From positions 33,462 to 97,461 of the forward strand of contig NZ_BSFQ01000028.1 of the NCBI RefSeq assembly GCF_027922425.1: a stretch of 64,000 nt of DNA, given 5' to 3'. Numbering within the stretch: the stretch's first letter is position 1; each line of letters begins with the position of its first letter. Of this stretch, positions 16,415 through 25,044 are shown piece by piece. The stretch is from Pseudonocardia halophobica. Its GTDB lineage: Bacteria; Actinomycetota; Actinomycetes; Mycobacteriales; Pseudonocardiaceae. A model generated the notes under the pieces. That model did no database searches, was not told the origin of the DNA, and saw only the letters and a program-made list of their open reading frames with translations. A program made the position numbers and the translations under genes.

Positions 16415-16443
16415 GCTCCTACGATGCGCAGGATTGTAGGAGC
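16415..16443. promoter_or_regulatory. Inverted repeat at the FCD regulator promoter
   Basis: GCTCCTAC (16415-16422) and GTAGGAGC (16436-16443) are perfect inverted arms separated by 13 bases. Read toward the regulator, one arm contains TACAAT, a good -10 hexamer, so binding here would block transcription. The arm sequence recurs as GCTCCTATGAT at 9346-9356. Confidence 0.6.
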
Positions 16444-16455
16444 AGAGGGTGCGGC

Positions 16456-17193
16456 TCAGCTGCTGGTGCGGCGGCGTTGCGACCACATCTGCGTGGCCCG
16501 CTCGAACTCGACGGCGGCGTCCCAGCCGATGGCCGGCGGGCCCAGCTCGGTGCGGAAGGAGCGGACGGCCTCGCGGGCCAGCGCCGGGTCCTGCGCCGGC
16601 CCGGCGGCGAGCCGGTGGGCGGTGTCCTCGACCTCGTCGTCCGGGACCGCGGTCCAGGCCAGGCCTATCTCGACCGCCCGCCGCCCGTCGATCTCCTGGC
16701 CGAACAGGCCCATCGCGGCCGTCGCCTCGCGGCCCGCGGTGCGGCCGGCGAGCGTGAAGAACCCGCCGCCGGGGTGCAGGCCGATCCGCAGGAACCCGGC
16801 GAGCAGCCGGGCGTCCTCGGCGACCACCCGCAGGTCGGTGGCCAGCATGAGGTTCATCCCGGCGCCCACCGCGGCGCCGCGGACCGCCGCGATCGTGGGT
16901 ACGGCCAGCTTCCCGACCCGCACGAACGCCTGGTAGACCGCCCCGGTGTCCCGGTAGGTGGCGTCCTCGGCCTGGTCGGCGCCCGGCCGCCAGCGGCGCC
17001 GGTCCGCACCGGAGCAGAAGGTCCCGCCCGCGCCCCGCACCACTGCCGCGCCGACCGCGGGGTCGGCGTCGACCTCCTCGCACGCCGCGACCAGCTCGCG
17101 ACCCATGTCGGGGGTCAGCCCGTTGCGGACCTCGGGGGAGTCGACGGTGAGCGTCGCGACCCCGTCGGCCTTCTCCAGCACGATGCGGCCCAT
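16456..17193 (-). CDS. Enoyl-CoA hydratase/isomerase (crotonase) family protein
   Basis: A 245-residue crotonase-fold protein with GTFCSGAD as first oxyanion-hole region and AAVRGAAVGAGMNLMLATDLRV as second. The segment that normally carries the second catalytic Glu reads GFLRIGLHPGGG, with Leu where hydratases usually have Glu, so it may be an isomerase, hydrolase or other crotonase rather than a hydratase. The ATG at 17193 lies one base after the stop of the acyl-CoA synthetase gene, so the two form an operon that probably activates and processes an acyl group. Confidence 0.88.
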   Translation of the reverse strand: MGRIVLEKADGVATLTVDSPEVRNGLTPDMGRELVAACEEVDADPAVGAAVVRGAGGTFCSGADRRRWRPGADQAEDATYRDTGAVYQAFVRVGKLAVPTIAAVRGAAVGAGMNLMLATDLRVVAEDARLLAGFLRIGLHPGGGFFTLAGRTAGREATAAMGLFGQEIDGRRAVEIGLAWTAVPDDEVEDTAHRLAAGPAQDPALAREAVRSFRTELGPPAIGWDAAVEFERATQMWSQRRRTSS

Positions 17194-17194
17194 C

Positions 17195-19291
17195 TCAGCG
17201 CTCCTCCTCGGTCCGGCGGACGAGGACGTCGACCGCCACCACGCCGTCCCGCCCGACGATCAGCGGGTTGATCTCCAGCTCGGCAACCGTGGGGTCCGTC
17301 GCCGCCCGGGACACGGCGACGATCGCGTCGACGGCCGCGTCGACCGCCAGCGGCTCGGCGCCGCGGTGCCCGGCGAGCAGCGGCCAGCTGCGGAGTTCCC
17401 GCAGCAGGGCGCGGGCCGCGTCGCGGTCGAGCGGGGCGAGCGCGGTGGCCAGGTCCCGGTGGATCTCCGTGGCGACCCCGCCGAGCCCGACGGTCACGAC
17501 GGGCGGCCAGCCGTCGCCGCCCGACGTCGCGCCGACGAGCAGTTCGAGGCCGGCCGGGGCCCGGCGCTGGACGAGCACGGCGCCGCCGAGCCCGAGCAGC
17601 TCGGCGGCCACCTGCCCGACCTCGGCGGGCGGCACGTCCATCCGCACGCCGCCGACCTCGGACTTGTGCGCCGGGCCCTCGGCCTTGAGCACGACCGGGC
17701 CGCCGAGCTCGCCCGCGATCCGCTCGGCCTCCTCGGCCGTGGCGGCGGAGCGGCCCTCGGGGCGGGGGACGCCGATCGCGTCGAGCAGCTCCCAGCCGTC
17801 GGACGGCAGCGGGCCGGGTGGCGCGGGGGCCGCGGCGACGGCGTCGGGCCCGGGCTCCCGGACCAGCTCCGCGAGCACCCGGGAGGCCACCGCCACGGAC
17901 CCGAACACCGGGATGCCGGCCGCGGTGAGCAGGGCGCGCGCCTCGACCGTGCGGTCCGGCCCGGCGAGCCACGCGACCGCGCACGGGACGGGGCCGCCCC
18001 GCATCGCCGCGGCGAGGTCCTCGGCCAGGGCGACCGCCTCCTGCCCGGTGACCATCGTGACCAGGACCAGCAGCGAGTCGACGGACGGGTCGGCGCACAC
18101 GATCGCGCAGACCTCGCCGAAGGCGCGGTCGCCGCGGTTGAACAGCTGGGCGGTCACGTCCACCGGGTTGGCGAGCGCGCCGAACTCCGGCACCAGGCGC
18201 GCGAGCTTCTCCTGGGTCTCCGGGGCGAGCTCGGGCAGCCGCAGCCCGAGTCCCTCGCACCGGTCGGCGGCGAGGATGCCCGCGCCGCCCGACGTCGTCA
18301 CCGCGGCGACCCCGCGGCCCGTCGGCCGGGGCTGGCCCCGCAGCATGGTGGCGGCGGCGAGGAGCTCCTCGACGTCGTCGACCAGCACGACGCCGTGCCG
18401 GCGGGAGACCAGGCGGAACGCGGTGTCGTCGCCGACCATCGCGCCGGTGTGCGACACGGCGGCCCGCTTCCCGGCCGCCGAGCGCCCGGACCGCAGCACG
18501 ACCAGCGCCGTGCCGTGGGCCGCGGCCGTCTCGGCCATCCTTGCGTAGGCGGCGCCGTCACGCAGGTTCTCGACGTACACCGCCAGCACGGAGATCTCGG
18601 GCCGGCACACCAGGTATCTCCCGATCTCGGTGAGGTCGACGTCCGCCTGGTTGCCGGTGCTGACCCAGGTCGTGAGGTCGAGGCCGCGTTCGGCGGCGAG
18701 GTCGAGGACGGATCCGCCGATCGCGCCGCTCTGCCCCACGTAGGCGATGCCGCTGCTCTCGGTCAGCGGGCGCTCGGCGGCGGCGGAGAAGCTCGCGAAC
18801 AACCGGCTCGGCGTGTGCACGATCCCCTGGCAGTTCGGGCCGAACACGCGCACGCCGGTCTCGCGGGCGGCGGCCACCAGCTCCTCCTGCAGCGCCGCGC
18901 CCTCCGGGCCGACCTCCGCGAACCCGGACGCGAACACGATCACCGCAACCGCCCCCGCCCGGCCCGCGTCCTGGACGGCCTCGGCCGCCCGCGCCGCCGG
19001 GACCATGGCGAGGACGAGATCGACGGGGCCCTCGACGTCGGCGAGCGAGGCGGCGCAGGGCAGCCCGGCGAGCTCGTCGTACTTCGGGTTGACCGGCACC
19101 ACGCGGCCGGCGAAGCCGCGCTCGGCGAGCCAGCGCAGCGGGCGGGCCATCGGGTTGTCCGCCCGGCCGGACGCGCCCAGGATCACGACGGTCCGCGGGT
19201 TCAGCACCCGCTCCCAGTCGGTTCCGGGGCTGTCGGACGGGCTGTCGGACAGGGTGCCGGACGGGTCGGTGCCGGACGCGGTGTCGGCCAA
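17195..19291 (-). CDS. NDP-forming acyl-CoA synthetase (acetate-CoA ligase family)
   Basis: A 698-residue single-chain enzyme with an N-terminal CoA-binding domain (VVILGASGRADNPMARPLRWL near residue 35; VVPVNPKYDEL), a succinyl-CoA-ligase-like flavodoxin region (VFGPNCQGIVHTPSRL, GIAYVGQSGAIGG, VSHTGAMVGDD) and a C-terminal ATP-grasp domain (GGPVVLKAEGPAHKSEVGGVRMD, ELEINPLIVG). It joins an organic acid to CoA with ATP or GTP. The TTG at 19291 is chosen because GAGGAGG lies 9 bases upstream and homology starts soon after. It is followed within one base by a crotonase gene. Confidence 0.88.
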   Translation of the reverse strand: MADTASGTDPSGTLSDSPSDSPGTDWERVLNPRTVVILGASGRADNPMARPLRWLAERGFAGRVVPVNPKYDELAGLPCAASLADVEGPVDLVLAMVPAARAAEAVQDAGRAGAVAVIVFASGFAEVGPEGAALQEELVAAARETGVRVFGPNCQGIVHTPSRLFASFSAAAERPLTESSGIAYVGQSGAIGGSVLDLAAERGLDLTTWVSTGNQADVDLTEIGRYLVCRPEISVLAVYVENLRDGAAYARMAETAAAHGTALVVLRSGRSAAGKRAAVSHTGAMVGDDTAFRLVSRRHGVVLVDDVEELLAAATMLRGQPRPTGRGVAAVTTSGGAGILAADRCEGLGLRLPELAPETQEKLARLVPEFGALANPVDVTAQLFNRGDRAFGEVCAIVCADPSVDSLLVLVTMVTGQEAVALAEDLAAAMRGGPVPCAVAWLAGPDRTVEARALLTAAGIPVFGSVAVASRVLAELVREPGPDAVAAAPAPPGPLPSDGWELLDAIGVPRPEGRSAATAEEAERIAGELGGPVVLKAEGPAHKSEVGGVRMDVPPAEVGQVAAELLGLGGAVLVQRRAPAGLELLVGATSGGDGWPPVVTVGLGGVATEIHRDLATALAPLDRDAARALLRELRSWPLLAGHRGAEPLAVDAAVDAIVAVSRAATDPTVAELEINPLIVGRDGVVAVDVLVRRTEEER

Positions 19292-19427
19292 CGCGGCGGT
19301 CCTCCTCGACGTCGAGGTGCGGGCAGGCGGAACCTGTCTGCGCAGGTCACGACCGTGATTCGCCGGGGCCCGCGATCTCACCGTAAGTCGACGATGACGT
19401 CATGTACAGACCGGGCGGCGGACCGTC

Positions 19428-20372
19428 TCAGGCGCGGCAGGTCAGCGGGCGTCCGCCGTTGTAGGTGACCATGTCACCCAGCGCCGCGATCACGTCGATC
19501 GGCGCGCCCCGCTCGGCCCCGGCCAGCTCGGCGTAGGCGCGGTGGAGGTTGCCGACGATGCGCTCGGCGTCGGGCCAGTCCGCGAAGCGCCCGAGGTCGG
19601 TGTCCTGCGCGGCCTGCAACGGCGTGACGCCGGCGGCGCGGCCGCGCTCGGCCACGTCGAGGACGAACCGGAGGTAGTCCAGGCTCGCGTCGAGTGGCGC
19701 GCGGTCGTGGAAGACCGGCCCGTGGCCGGGGACCGTCGTCCCCGCGGCGAGCGGGGCGACGACCGTCTCCAGCACCTCGATCGCCCCGGCCACCGAGCCC
19801 ATGAGCAGGAACGGCGTGCCGCCGTTGAACACCAGGTCGCCGCAGAACAACGTGGAGCGTTCGGGGAACCAGACGAGCGAGTCGTTCGTGGTGTGCGCGG
19901 GCTGCCCGACGTGCAGCACCTCGGCCCGCAGGTCTCCGAGGTGCAGCGCGATGCGGTCGGTGAAGGTGAGGAAGGGCGGGTCGAGCGGCAGCGATCCCCA
20001 CTCCGGGTTGTCCCAGAACGGCAGGTCCCGGGGCGGGCCGAACGCGATCATCTCGGCGCGGGCGCGCTCGTGCGCGACGATCGTCGCGGTGGCGAACAGC
20101 GCGTTGCCCCAGGTGTGGTCGCCGTGGTGGTGGGTGTTGACCAGCGTCCGGACCGGCGCCGGGCTCACCGACGCGATCGCGGCCGCGAAGGCCCGGGTGC
20201 GCCGCTCGGTGGCGCACGAGTCCACGGCCACCACGCCCTGCGGGCCCACCGCGAACCCGGTGTTGTTGATCCACCAGGTGCCGTCGGGCTGGACGTACGC
20301 CCAGATCCCGTCCGACACCTCGTCCAGGGTCGGGGGCGCGGGGGTGGTGATGTCGTAGGTGTGGGCGCTCAT
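19428..20372 (-). CDS. Metallo-beta-lactamase-fold hydrolase
   Basis: This 314-residue protein contains the metal-binding motif HHHGDH at residues 81-86 in the context VNTHHHGDHTWGN. Further metal ligands are a His in GQPAHTTND, Asp in STLFCGDLVFNGG and His in VPGHGPVF. The pattern resembles SoxH/quinoprotein-relay-type MBL proteins. The ATG at 20372 has GGAGG upstream. It is transcribed alone on the minus strand. The substrate cannot be inferred. Confidence 0.88.
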   Translation of the reverse strand: MSAHTYDITTPAPPTLDEVSDGIWAYVQPDGTWWINNTGFAVGPQGVVAVDSCATERRTRAFAAAIASVSPAPVRTLVNTHHHGDHTWGNALFATATIVAHERARAEMIAFGPPRDLPFWDNPEWGSLPLDPPFLTFTDRIALHLGDLRAEVLHVGQPAHTTNDSLVWFPERSTLFCGDLVFNGGTPFLLMGSVAGAIEVLETVVAPLAAGTTVPGHGPVFHDRAPLDASLDYLRFVLDVAERGRAAGVTPLQAAQDTDLGRFADWPDAERIVGNLHRAYAELAGAERGAPIDVIAALGDMVTYNGGRPLTCRA

Positions 20373-20614
20373 GTGCGGCCTCCCTCCTCGCCTGCGTCCC
20401 ACCTTGGCAGGCGGAGTGGGGACGTGGGAGCCCCGCTCGATGCCGTTCAGGCGCGGGAAGACCTTCACCATCTGGGCCCGGAGGGGCGCGCTGCTCGGCC
20501 GAGGGCGCGACGCGGGCGCGTGCGGTGAACCGGCGGCTGCCGACCTGCACCCCGACGCCGGGGTCCGCGGCCTCGTCTCGCTCAACGGACGGTGACCGGG
20601 GGACCCAGCGACAC
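20373..20614. other. Intergenic stretch without recognised gene
   Basis: I see no credible coding sequence here. The frames that stay open are antisense extensions of neighbours without start signals. It presumably holds the promoter of the MBL-fold hydrolase gene. Confidence 0.4.
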
Positions 20615-21001
20615 TCATCCCGGTGGGGCCAGCCAGCGTGCTGCGGCGTCGAAGGTGTCGGCCGGCGTGCTGTTGAACGCGATCGCGGCATCGGGTGCGT
20701 GCCGACGGACGAGGTTGATGATCCGTTCGAACAGATCGAGCTGGTCGGGCGAGCGGACGCCTCCGCCGACGACCACCACCTCCCACTGCCGCCTGTCGAG
20801 GGCCTCGGTCACGACCGCCTCGACGTCGTCGCTGCCGTCGAGCCCGAACAGGCAGGTCTCGACCCCGACCCCGGCGTCGGCGAACCGCGCCAGGCCGACG
20901 GCGATCGCCTCGGCCACGGGGGCGGGGTCCCAGGGCCCGGGCACCCGGTAGGGGTCGAGCCCGATCACCAGAACCCGTGGCCGGGGCGCGGCGGTGTCCA
21001 C
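20615..21001 (-). CDS. Conserved hypothetical protein (Rossmann-like, 128 residues)
   Basis: A small soluble protein with alternating strands and helices: RVLVIGLDPYRVPGPWD at the N-terminus, a middle strand WEVVVVGGGVR followed by DLFERIINLVRRHAPDAAIAFNS. This suggests a flavodoxin- or Rossmann-like fold. The GTG at 21001 has no strong ribosome-binding site, so the start is uncertain. I do not recognise a characterised family. It stands between two genes of unrelated function. Confidence 0.65.
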   Translation of the reverse strand: MDTAAPRPRVLVIGLDPYRVPGPWDPAPVAEAIAVGLARFADAGVGVETCLFGLDGSDDVEAVVTEALDRRQWEVVVVGGGVRSPDQLDLFERIINLVRRHAPDAAIAFNSTPADTFDAAARWLAPPG

Positions 21002-21039
21002 GGTCCGACAGTATTCGCGTCGCCGGCGTCAGGCGTCGG

Positions 21040-21348
21040 TCAGCGGCGGGAGAGGCGGCGGCGGTTGGCGGTGACCGTGCGGTGGACCGGGGTGAGGCTC
21101 TCGGACAGCACGAGGCTGGCGGCGCGGGGTACGGCCCAGGCCGAGGCGACGGCGGCGCGGGTGAAGGCGGTGCCCTTCTCCGCGACCATCCGCCGGTACT
21201 CCCGGCGGTCCCGCGCGTTCGGCGGCCAGCCGCCCGTGGCCATGCGGACCGTGCGGTGGGCGACGACCTGGGGCGCCGACCACGTGATCTCGGCGAGCTG
21301 CCGCCAGGGGGCGAGCACCTCGCTCCACCCGTTCCTCCTGCGCGTCAC
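21040..21348 (-). CDS. Small conserved hypothetical protein
   Basis: A 102-residue basic protein (NGWSEVLAPWRQLAEITWSAPQVVAHRTVRM…, ending TANRRRLSRR). It has one amphipathic or weakly hydrophobic helix and no known motif. The GTG start lies four bases after the stop of the gene at 21353-21661, so both are probably co-transcribed. Its size and helical character recall granule-associated or phasin-like proteins, but this is only a resemblance. Confidence 0.6.
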   Translation of the reverse strand: MTRRRNGWSEVLAPWRQLAEITWSAPQVVAHRTVRMATGGWPPNARDRREYRRMVAEKGTAFTRAAVASAWAVPRAASLVLSESLTPVHRTVTANRRRLSRR

Positions 21349-21352
21349 CGGA

Positions 21353-21661
21353 TCACGGTAGCCGGTCGGCCAGGGCCTCCAGCGCCTCGGTCCACCGCCG
21401 CTCGCGGGTCGCCGCGTCCTGCTCCCACCACGGCTCGCCGCGCTCGCCGAGACCACGTTTCGCCAGGTCGACACGACGACGGGCGGCCCGGACCGCGGCG
21501 GGGTCGTCCGCCGCGCGAGCGGTGCGCACCGCCGCCCGCGCCTTCCCGAGATGGTGTTGGAGCTCAGCCCGGACCTCCTCCGGCAGCTCCGGATCGGCCG
21601 CGCGCCAGCGCCGGCCCTCGACCACGATCCAGCGCCCGTCGGCGGTGCGCTCCGGAGGCAT
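21353..21661 (-). CDS. Small conserved actinobacterial protein (IVVEGRRWRA family)
   Basis: A 102-residue charged protein. It begins with a beta segment (DGRWIVVEGRRWRAADPELP) followed by long helices (RAELQHHLGKARAAVRTAR, RAARRRVDLAKRGLGERGEPWWE). Homologues in actinobacteria are often annotated as a Tol-type biopolymer transporter, which the sequence does not support. The ATG at 21661 has GGAGG upstream. It lies four bases before the next small gene. Function unknown. Confidence 0.75.
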   Translation of the reverse strand: MPPERTADGRWIVVEGRRWRAADPELPEEVRAELQHHLGKARAAVRTARAADDPAAVRAARRRVDLAKRGLGERGEPWWEQDAATRERRWTEALEALADRLP

Positions 21662-21705
21662 GCGCCGAGCCTCCGGCACCCGGCCCGCCCCCGCACGTCG
21701 GGCGG

Positions 21706-22110
21706 CTACACGTCCAGGCCGTCGAGCAGGGCGTAGAAGGGAGCGACAGCGGCGTCGTCGAACGGCACGAACGGGCCGTGGATCGCCCCGGGCGGACGGC
21801 CGCCACGCGAGGAGCTCGGCGAGCAGCCGGTCGAGGATGGCGGAGTCGAGGCCAGCGCGCGCGAGGACGACCGGCGGCGCCAGCCCGTCGATCCGGTCGA
21901 CGATGCGGGTGCGGTCGGCGTTGGCCGGAGTGGCGGCCCAGACGTCCTCGAGCACCATCGTGGCTCGGGCGGTGCCGTCGAGGACCGCGTCGATCTGGGC
22001 CTGCCGGAGCGGGGTGAGCACCAGTGCGAACTGCTCGGCGAGCCGCCGCCCGTGCCGCGCGGCGAGCAGCGCCGGGGCGAAGTAGCTGGAGGAACAGTGC
22101 GCCTCCACCT
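21706..22110 (-). pseudogene. Frameshifted, truncated gene relic
   Basis: Minus-strand coding-like sequence reads SSYFAPALLAARHGRRLAEQ … LAPPVVLARAGLDSAILDRLLAELLAWRP, then needs a frame change near 21800 to continue as PGAIHGPFVPFDDAAVAPFY and end at the stop 21706-21708. There is no start codon with a ribosome-binding site, and the 5' side is taken over by the divergent monooxygenase gene. The family is not recognised; the C-terminus is vaguely hydrolase-like. It looks like the decayed 3' part of a once longer gene. Confidence 0.5.
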
Positions 22111-22132
22111 GTGGGCGACCTACCCTCGGCCA

Positions 22133-23341
22133 GTGCCTCCTCGCACTGCCCTGATCGCCGGCGCGAGCATCGCCGGGCCGGCTCTTGCGTTTTGGCTCGG
22201 CCGCCACGGATGGCGGACGACGGTCGTGGAGCGAGCACCCCGCCTGCGCACCGGCGGCCAGAACGTCGACCTCCGCGGGGCCGGGCTGCAGGTCATCCGC
22301 CGCATGGGGCTGGAGGAACAGGTGCGCGCCGCAGACACGGGCGAGTTGGGGGTGGAGTTCGTCGGGCCGCGCGGGCAGGTGCTCGCTCGGTTCCCGGTCG
22401 GGGATGCCAGCGGCATGAGCGTGACCTCGGAGGTGGAGATCCTGCGCGGCGACCTCGCCGAGCTGCTGGTCTCGGCCACCTCCGACAGCACGGAGTACCG
22501 CTTCGGCGACCGCATCACCTCGCTGCGGCAGGAGGACGGCACCGCCACGGCTACCTTCGCGAACGCTCCGGACGAACGGTTCGACTTCGTCGTCGCCGCC
22601 GACGGCATCGGCTCCGGCACCCGCGGGCTGCTCTTCAACGACGAGCCGGTGGTCCGCTCTCTCGGAGTGGAGGCGACCTGGGCGACGATCCCGCGGACCG
22701 CCTCGGACACGGACTGGTGGCGCTGGTTCAACGCTCCCGGCGGCACGTTCTCCTTGCGTCCGGACCGGCACGGCACACTGCGCGTCATCGTCACGCGCAC
22801 ACTCGCCCGGGGAGAGAAGCGCGACGACGCCGACCGGAGAACGCCCGATGAGCAGCGCGCCCTGCTGCGCCGAACCTTCGCCGGCGCCGGCTGGGAGACG
22901 GGCCGCGTGCTCGATGCGCTCGACGACGTCGACGACCTGTACGCCGAGGTCCTGGGCCAAGTACGGGCCCCCCGGTGGTCGCGCGGCCGGGTCGCGCTGC
23001 TGGGCGACGCTGCCTACTGCCCTTCGCCCATGATCGGCATGGGCACCACCCTCGCCGTTGTCGGCGCCTACGTACTCGCCGGGGAGATCGCCTCGCACAC
23101 CGACCTCCGCAACGCCCTCGACGGCTACGAGCACATCATGCGGCCCTGGGTCGAGCGGGTGCAGAAACTGCCGCCGGGGGTGCCGAGAGTGGCGAACCCG
23201 ACCTCCCGTACCGGTGTCGCCATGCTGCGAGCCGCGGTTCGCGTGGCGGGCAGCCCGGTCGTCCGCGGGGTCGCCACCCAACTCCGTCGAGTCGGCACGC
23301 CGGCCCCGACCTTCGCCCTCCCCGCATACGCACACGCCTGA
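22133..23341 (+). CDS. FAD-dependent monooxygenase (PHBH/TetX-like fold)
   Basis: A 402-residue flavoprotein hydroxylase. It shows the dinucleotide-binding GASIAGPALAFWLGRHG at the N-terminus, the DG motif FVVAADGIGSGTR near residue 160 and the GD motif RVALLGDAAYCPSPMIGMGTTLA near 290. These enzymes use NAD(P)H and O2 to hydroxylate aromatic or polyketide-like substrates. The GTG at 22133 is preferred on length; an in-frame GTG at 22097 with GGAGG upstream would add 12 residues. It stands alone next to a gene relic. Substrate unknown. Confidence 0.85.
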   Translation: MPPRTALIAGASIAGPALAFWLGRHGWRTTVVERAPRLRTGGQNVDLRGAGLQVIRRMGLEEQVRAADTGELGVEFVGPRGQVLARFPVGDASGMSVTSEVEILRGDLAELLVSATSDSTEYRFGDRITSLRQEDGTATATFANAPDERFDFVVAADGIGSGTRGLLFNDEPVVRSLGVEATWATIPRTASDTDWWRWFNAPGGTFSLRPDRHGTLRVIVTRTLARGEKRDDADRRTPDEQRALLRRTFAGAGWETGRVLDALDDVDDLYAEVLGQVRAPRWSRGRVALLGDAAYCPSPMIGMGTTLAVVGAYVLAGEIASHTDLRNALDGYEHIMRPWVERVQKLPPGVPRVANPTSRTGVAMLRAAVRVAGSPVVRGVATQLRRVGTPAPTFALPAYAHA

Positions 23342-23475
23342 CGCCAGCTCGTGCTCCTCCCACCGTCTCACGCGGCCCTGTCGAGCTGGTGGCGGCCGGG
23401 GTGCCCGCCCGGATGGCGACCTCTGTCGGCGGGACCTGGTCACAGCGCCGTTCTGGCCGGTCCGGTATCCACCCG

Positions 23476-25044
23476 TCAGGCGTTCTCGCGGGCGCGCAGG
23501 TCCTTGCGGAGGATCTTCCCCGAGGCGGACTTCGGGATCGCGTCGAGGAACTCGACCACGCGGACCTTCTTGTACGGCGCGAGCCGCTCCGCGACGAAGG
23601 CCATCACGTCGTCGGCGGTCAGTGTGACCCCCTCCTGGACCACGACGAACGCCTTCGGCACCTCCTCCCCCTCCGCGTCGGACACCCCGATCACGGCGGC
23701 GTCGGCGATGCCCGGGTGGGTGAGGAGCACGGCCTCGAGCTCCGCCGGCGGGACCTGGTAGCCCTTGTACTTGATCAGCTCCTTGACCCGGTCGACGATG
23801 CGGAAGAAGCCGCGCTCGTCGACCGTCGCGACGTCGCCGGTGTGCAGGAAGCCGTCCGCGTCGAGCGTGGCGGCGGTGGCCGAGGGGTTGTTCAGGTAGC
23901 CGGACATGACGTTCGGCCCGCGGACCCACAGCTCGCCGCGCTCGCCGGGCCCGACCTCCCGGCCGGTCTCCGGGTCGACGAGCTTGCTCTCGACGTTCGG
24001 GATCGCGTACCCCACGCCGTTCAGGTCGTCGTCGGGGTGCCGCTCGTCCATCGAGTGGCTGACGGGGGAGAGCTCGGTCATGCCGTAGCCCTGCAGGACC
24101 ACGCAGCCGAGCCGGCGGGCGACGGCATGCCCGAGCTCGGCGTCGAGCGGGGCGGCGCCGGAGAAGATGACGTCCACGCAGGACAGGTCGTGCTCGTCGA
24201 CCAGCGGGTGCTTGGCCAGCGCGACGGCGACGGGCGGGGCGATGTACAGCCGGTTCAGCCGGTACTCCGCGACCACCCGCAGGAACTCCGCCATGTCGAA
24301 GCGCGGCATCGTGACGACCGTGGCCCGCCGGTGCAGGCCGTGGTTCATCATCACCGTCATCCCGTAGATGTGGAAGAACGGCAGGACGGCGAGGATCCGG
24401 GTCGTCTCGTCCGTGGTCCCCAGGGGCGTGAACTGCAGCAGGTTCGCCACGAGGTTGCGGTGGGTGAGCACCACGCCCTTCGCCAGGCCCGTCGTGCCGG
24501 ACGAGTAGGGGAGCACCGCGGTGTCCCCGGGCCCGACCTCGAGCTCCGGCGGGGTGGCGCTACTCCCCAGGAGGTCGACCAGCGACGTGCGGCCGTCGAC
24601 CGGGTCGAGGGTGACGACGGCGTCGTCGGGCAGGCCGGCCTGCGCGGCCGCCGCCGTGGCCCGGTCCAGGAACGGGGACACCGTGACCAGCATCGTCGCG
24701 CCGGAGTCGGTGAGCTGGTGGGCGAGCTCGGCGGGGGAGTAGAGGGAGTTCGCGCTGGTCACGATGCCGTTGGCGCGCAACACACCCTGGAACACCGCGA
24801 CCCAGGCGGGCGAGTTCGGGGCGAACAGCGCCACCACGTCGCCCCTGCGGAGCCCGCGCTCGTGCAGGGCGGCGGCGATCCGGGTGACCATGCCCGTGAG
24901 CTCGTCGAAGGTGACCGACGAGCCCGTCGCGCCGTCGATGAAGGCGGCGGCGTCGCCCCGGTCGCCGAAACCGGCGCCGAAGAGGAACTCGGGCAGCGGG
25001 ACCTCGGGGATCTCGACGTCCGGGTACGGGCTGCGGAGGATCAC
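23476..25044 (-). CDS. AMP-dependent CoA ligase (4-coumarate:CoA ligase-like)
   Basis: A 522-residue member of the ANL superfamily. The P-loop YSSGTTGLAKG lies near residue 180, QGYGMTELSPV near 310, the TGD motif (HTGDVATVDERGFF) near 395 and the A10 catalytic Lys region PKSASGKILRKDL close to the C-terminus. Overall order is closest to 4-coumarate and related aryl or medium-chain acid ligases. The GTG start at 25044 overlaps the stop of the serine hydrolase gene (GTGA), forming an operon TetR-hydrolase-ligase. A released acid could be activated here; that is inference. Confidence 0.9.
   Translation of the reverse strand: MILRSPYPDVEIPEVPLPEFLFGAGFGDRGDAAAFIDGATGSSVTFDELTGMVTRIAAALHERGLRRGDVVALFAPNSPAWVAVFQGVLRANGIVTSANSLYSPAELAHQLTDSGATMLVTVSPFLDRATAAAAQAGLPDDAVVTLDPVDGRTSLVDLLGSSATPPELEVGPGDTAVLPYSSGTTGLAKGVVLTHRNLVANLLQFTPLGTTDETTRILAVLPFFHIYGMTVMMNHGLHRRATVVTMPRFDMAEFLRVVAEYRLNRLYIAPPVAVALAKHPLVDEHDLSCVDVIFSGAAPLDAELGHAVARRLGCVVLQGYGMTELSPVSHSMDERHPDDDLNGVGYAIPNVESKLVDPETGREVGPGERGELWVRGPNVMSGYLNNPSATAATLDADGFLHTGDVATVDERGFFRIVDRVKELIKYKGYQVPPAELEAVLLTHPGIADAAVIGVSDAEGEEVPKAFVVVQEGVTLTADDVMAFVAERLAPYKKVRVVEFLDAIPKSASGKILRKDLRARENA

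Noticed and set aside
16456..17193. Naming the crotonase as a definite enoyl-CoA hydratase
   Set aside because: The usual second Glu is not seen at the expected place.
21353..21661. Biopolymer transporter Tol annotation
   Set aside because: No TolB propeller or transport feature; the 102-residue helical protein does not support it.
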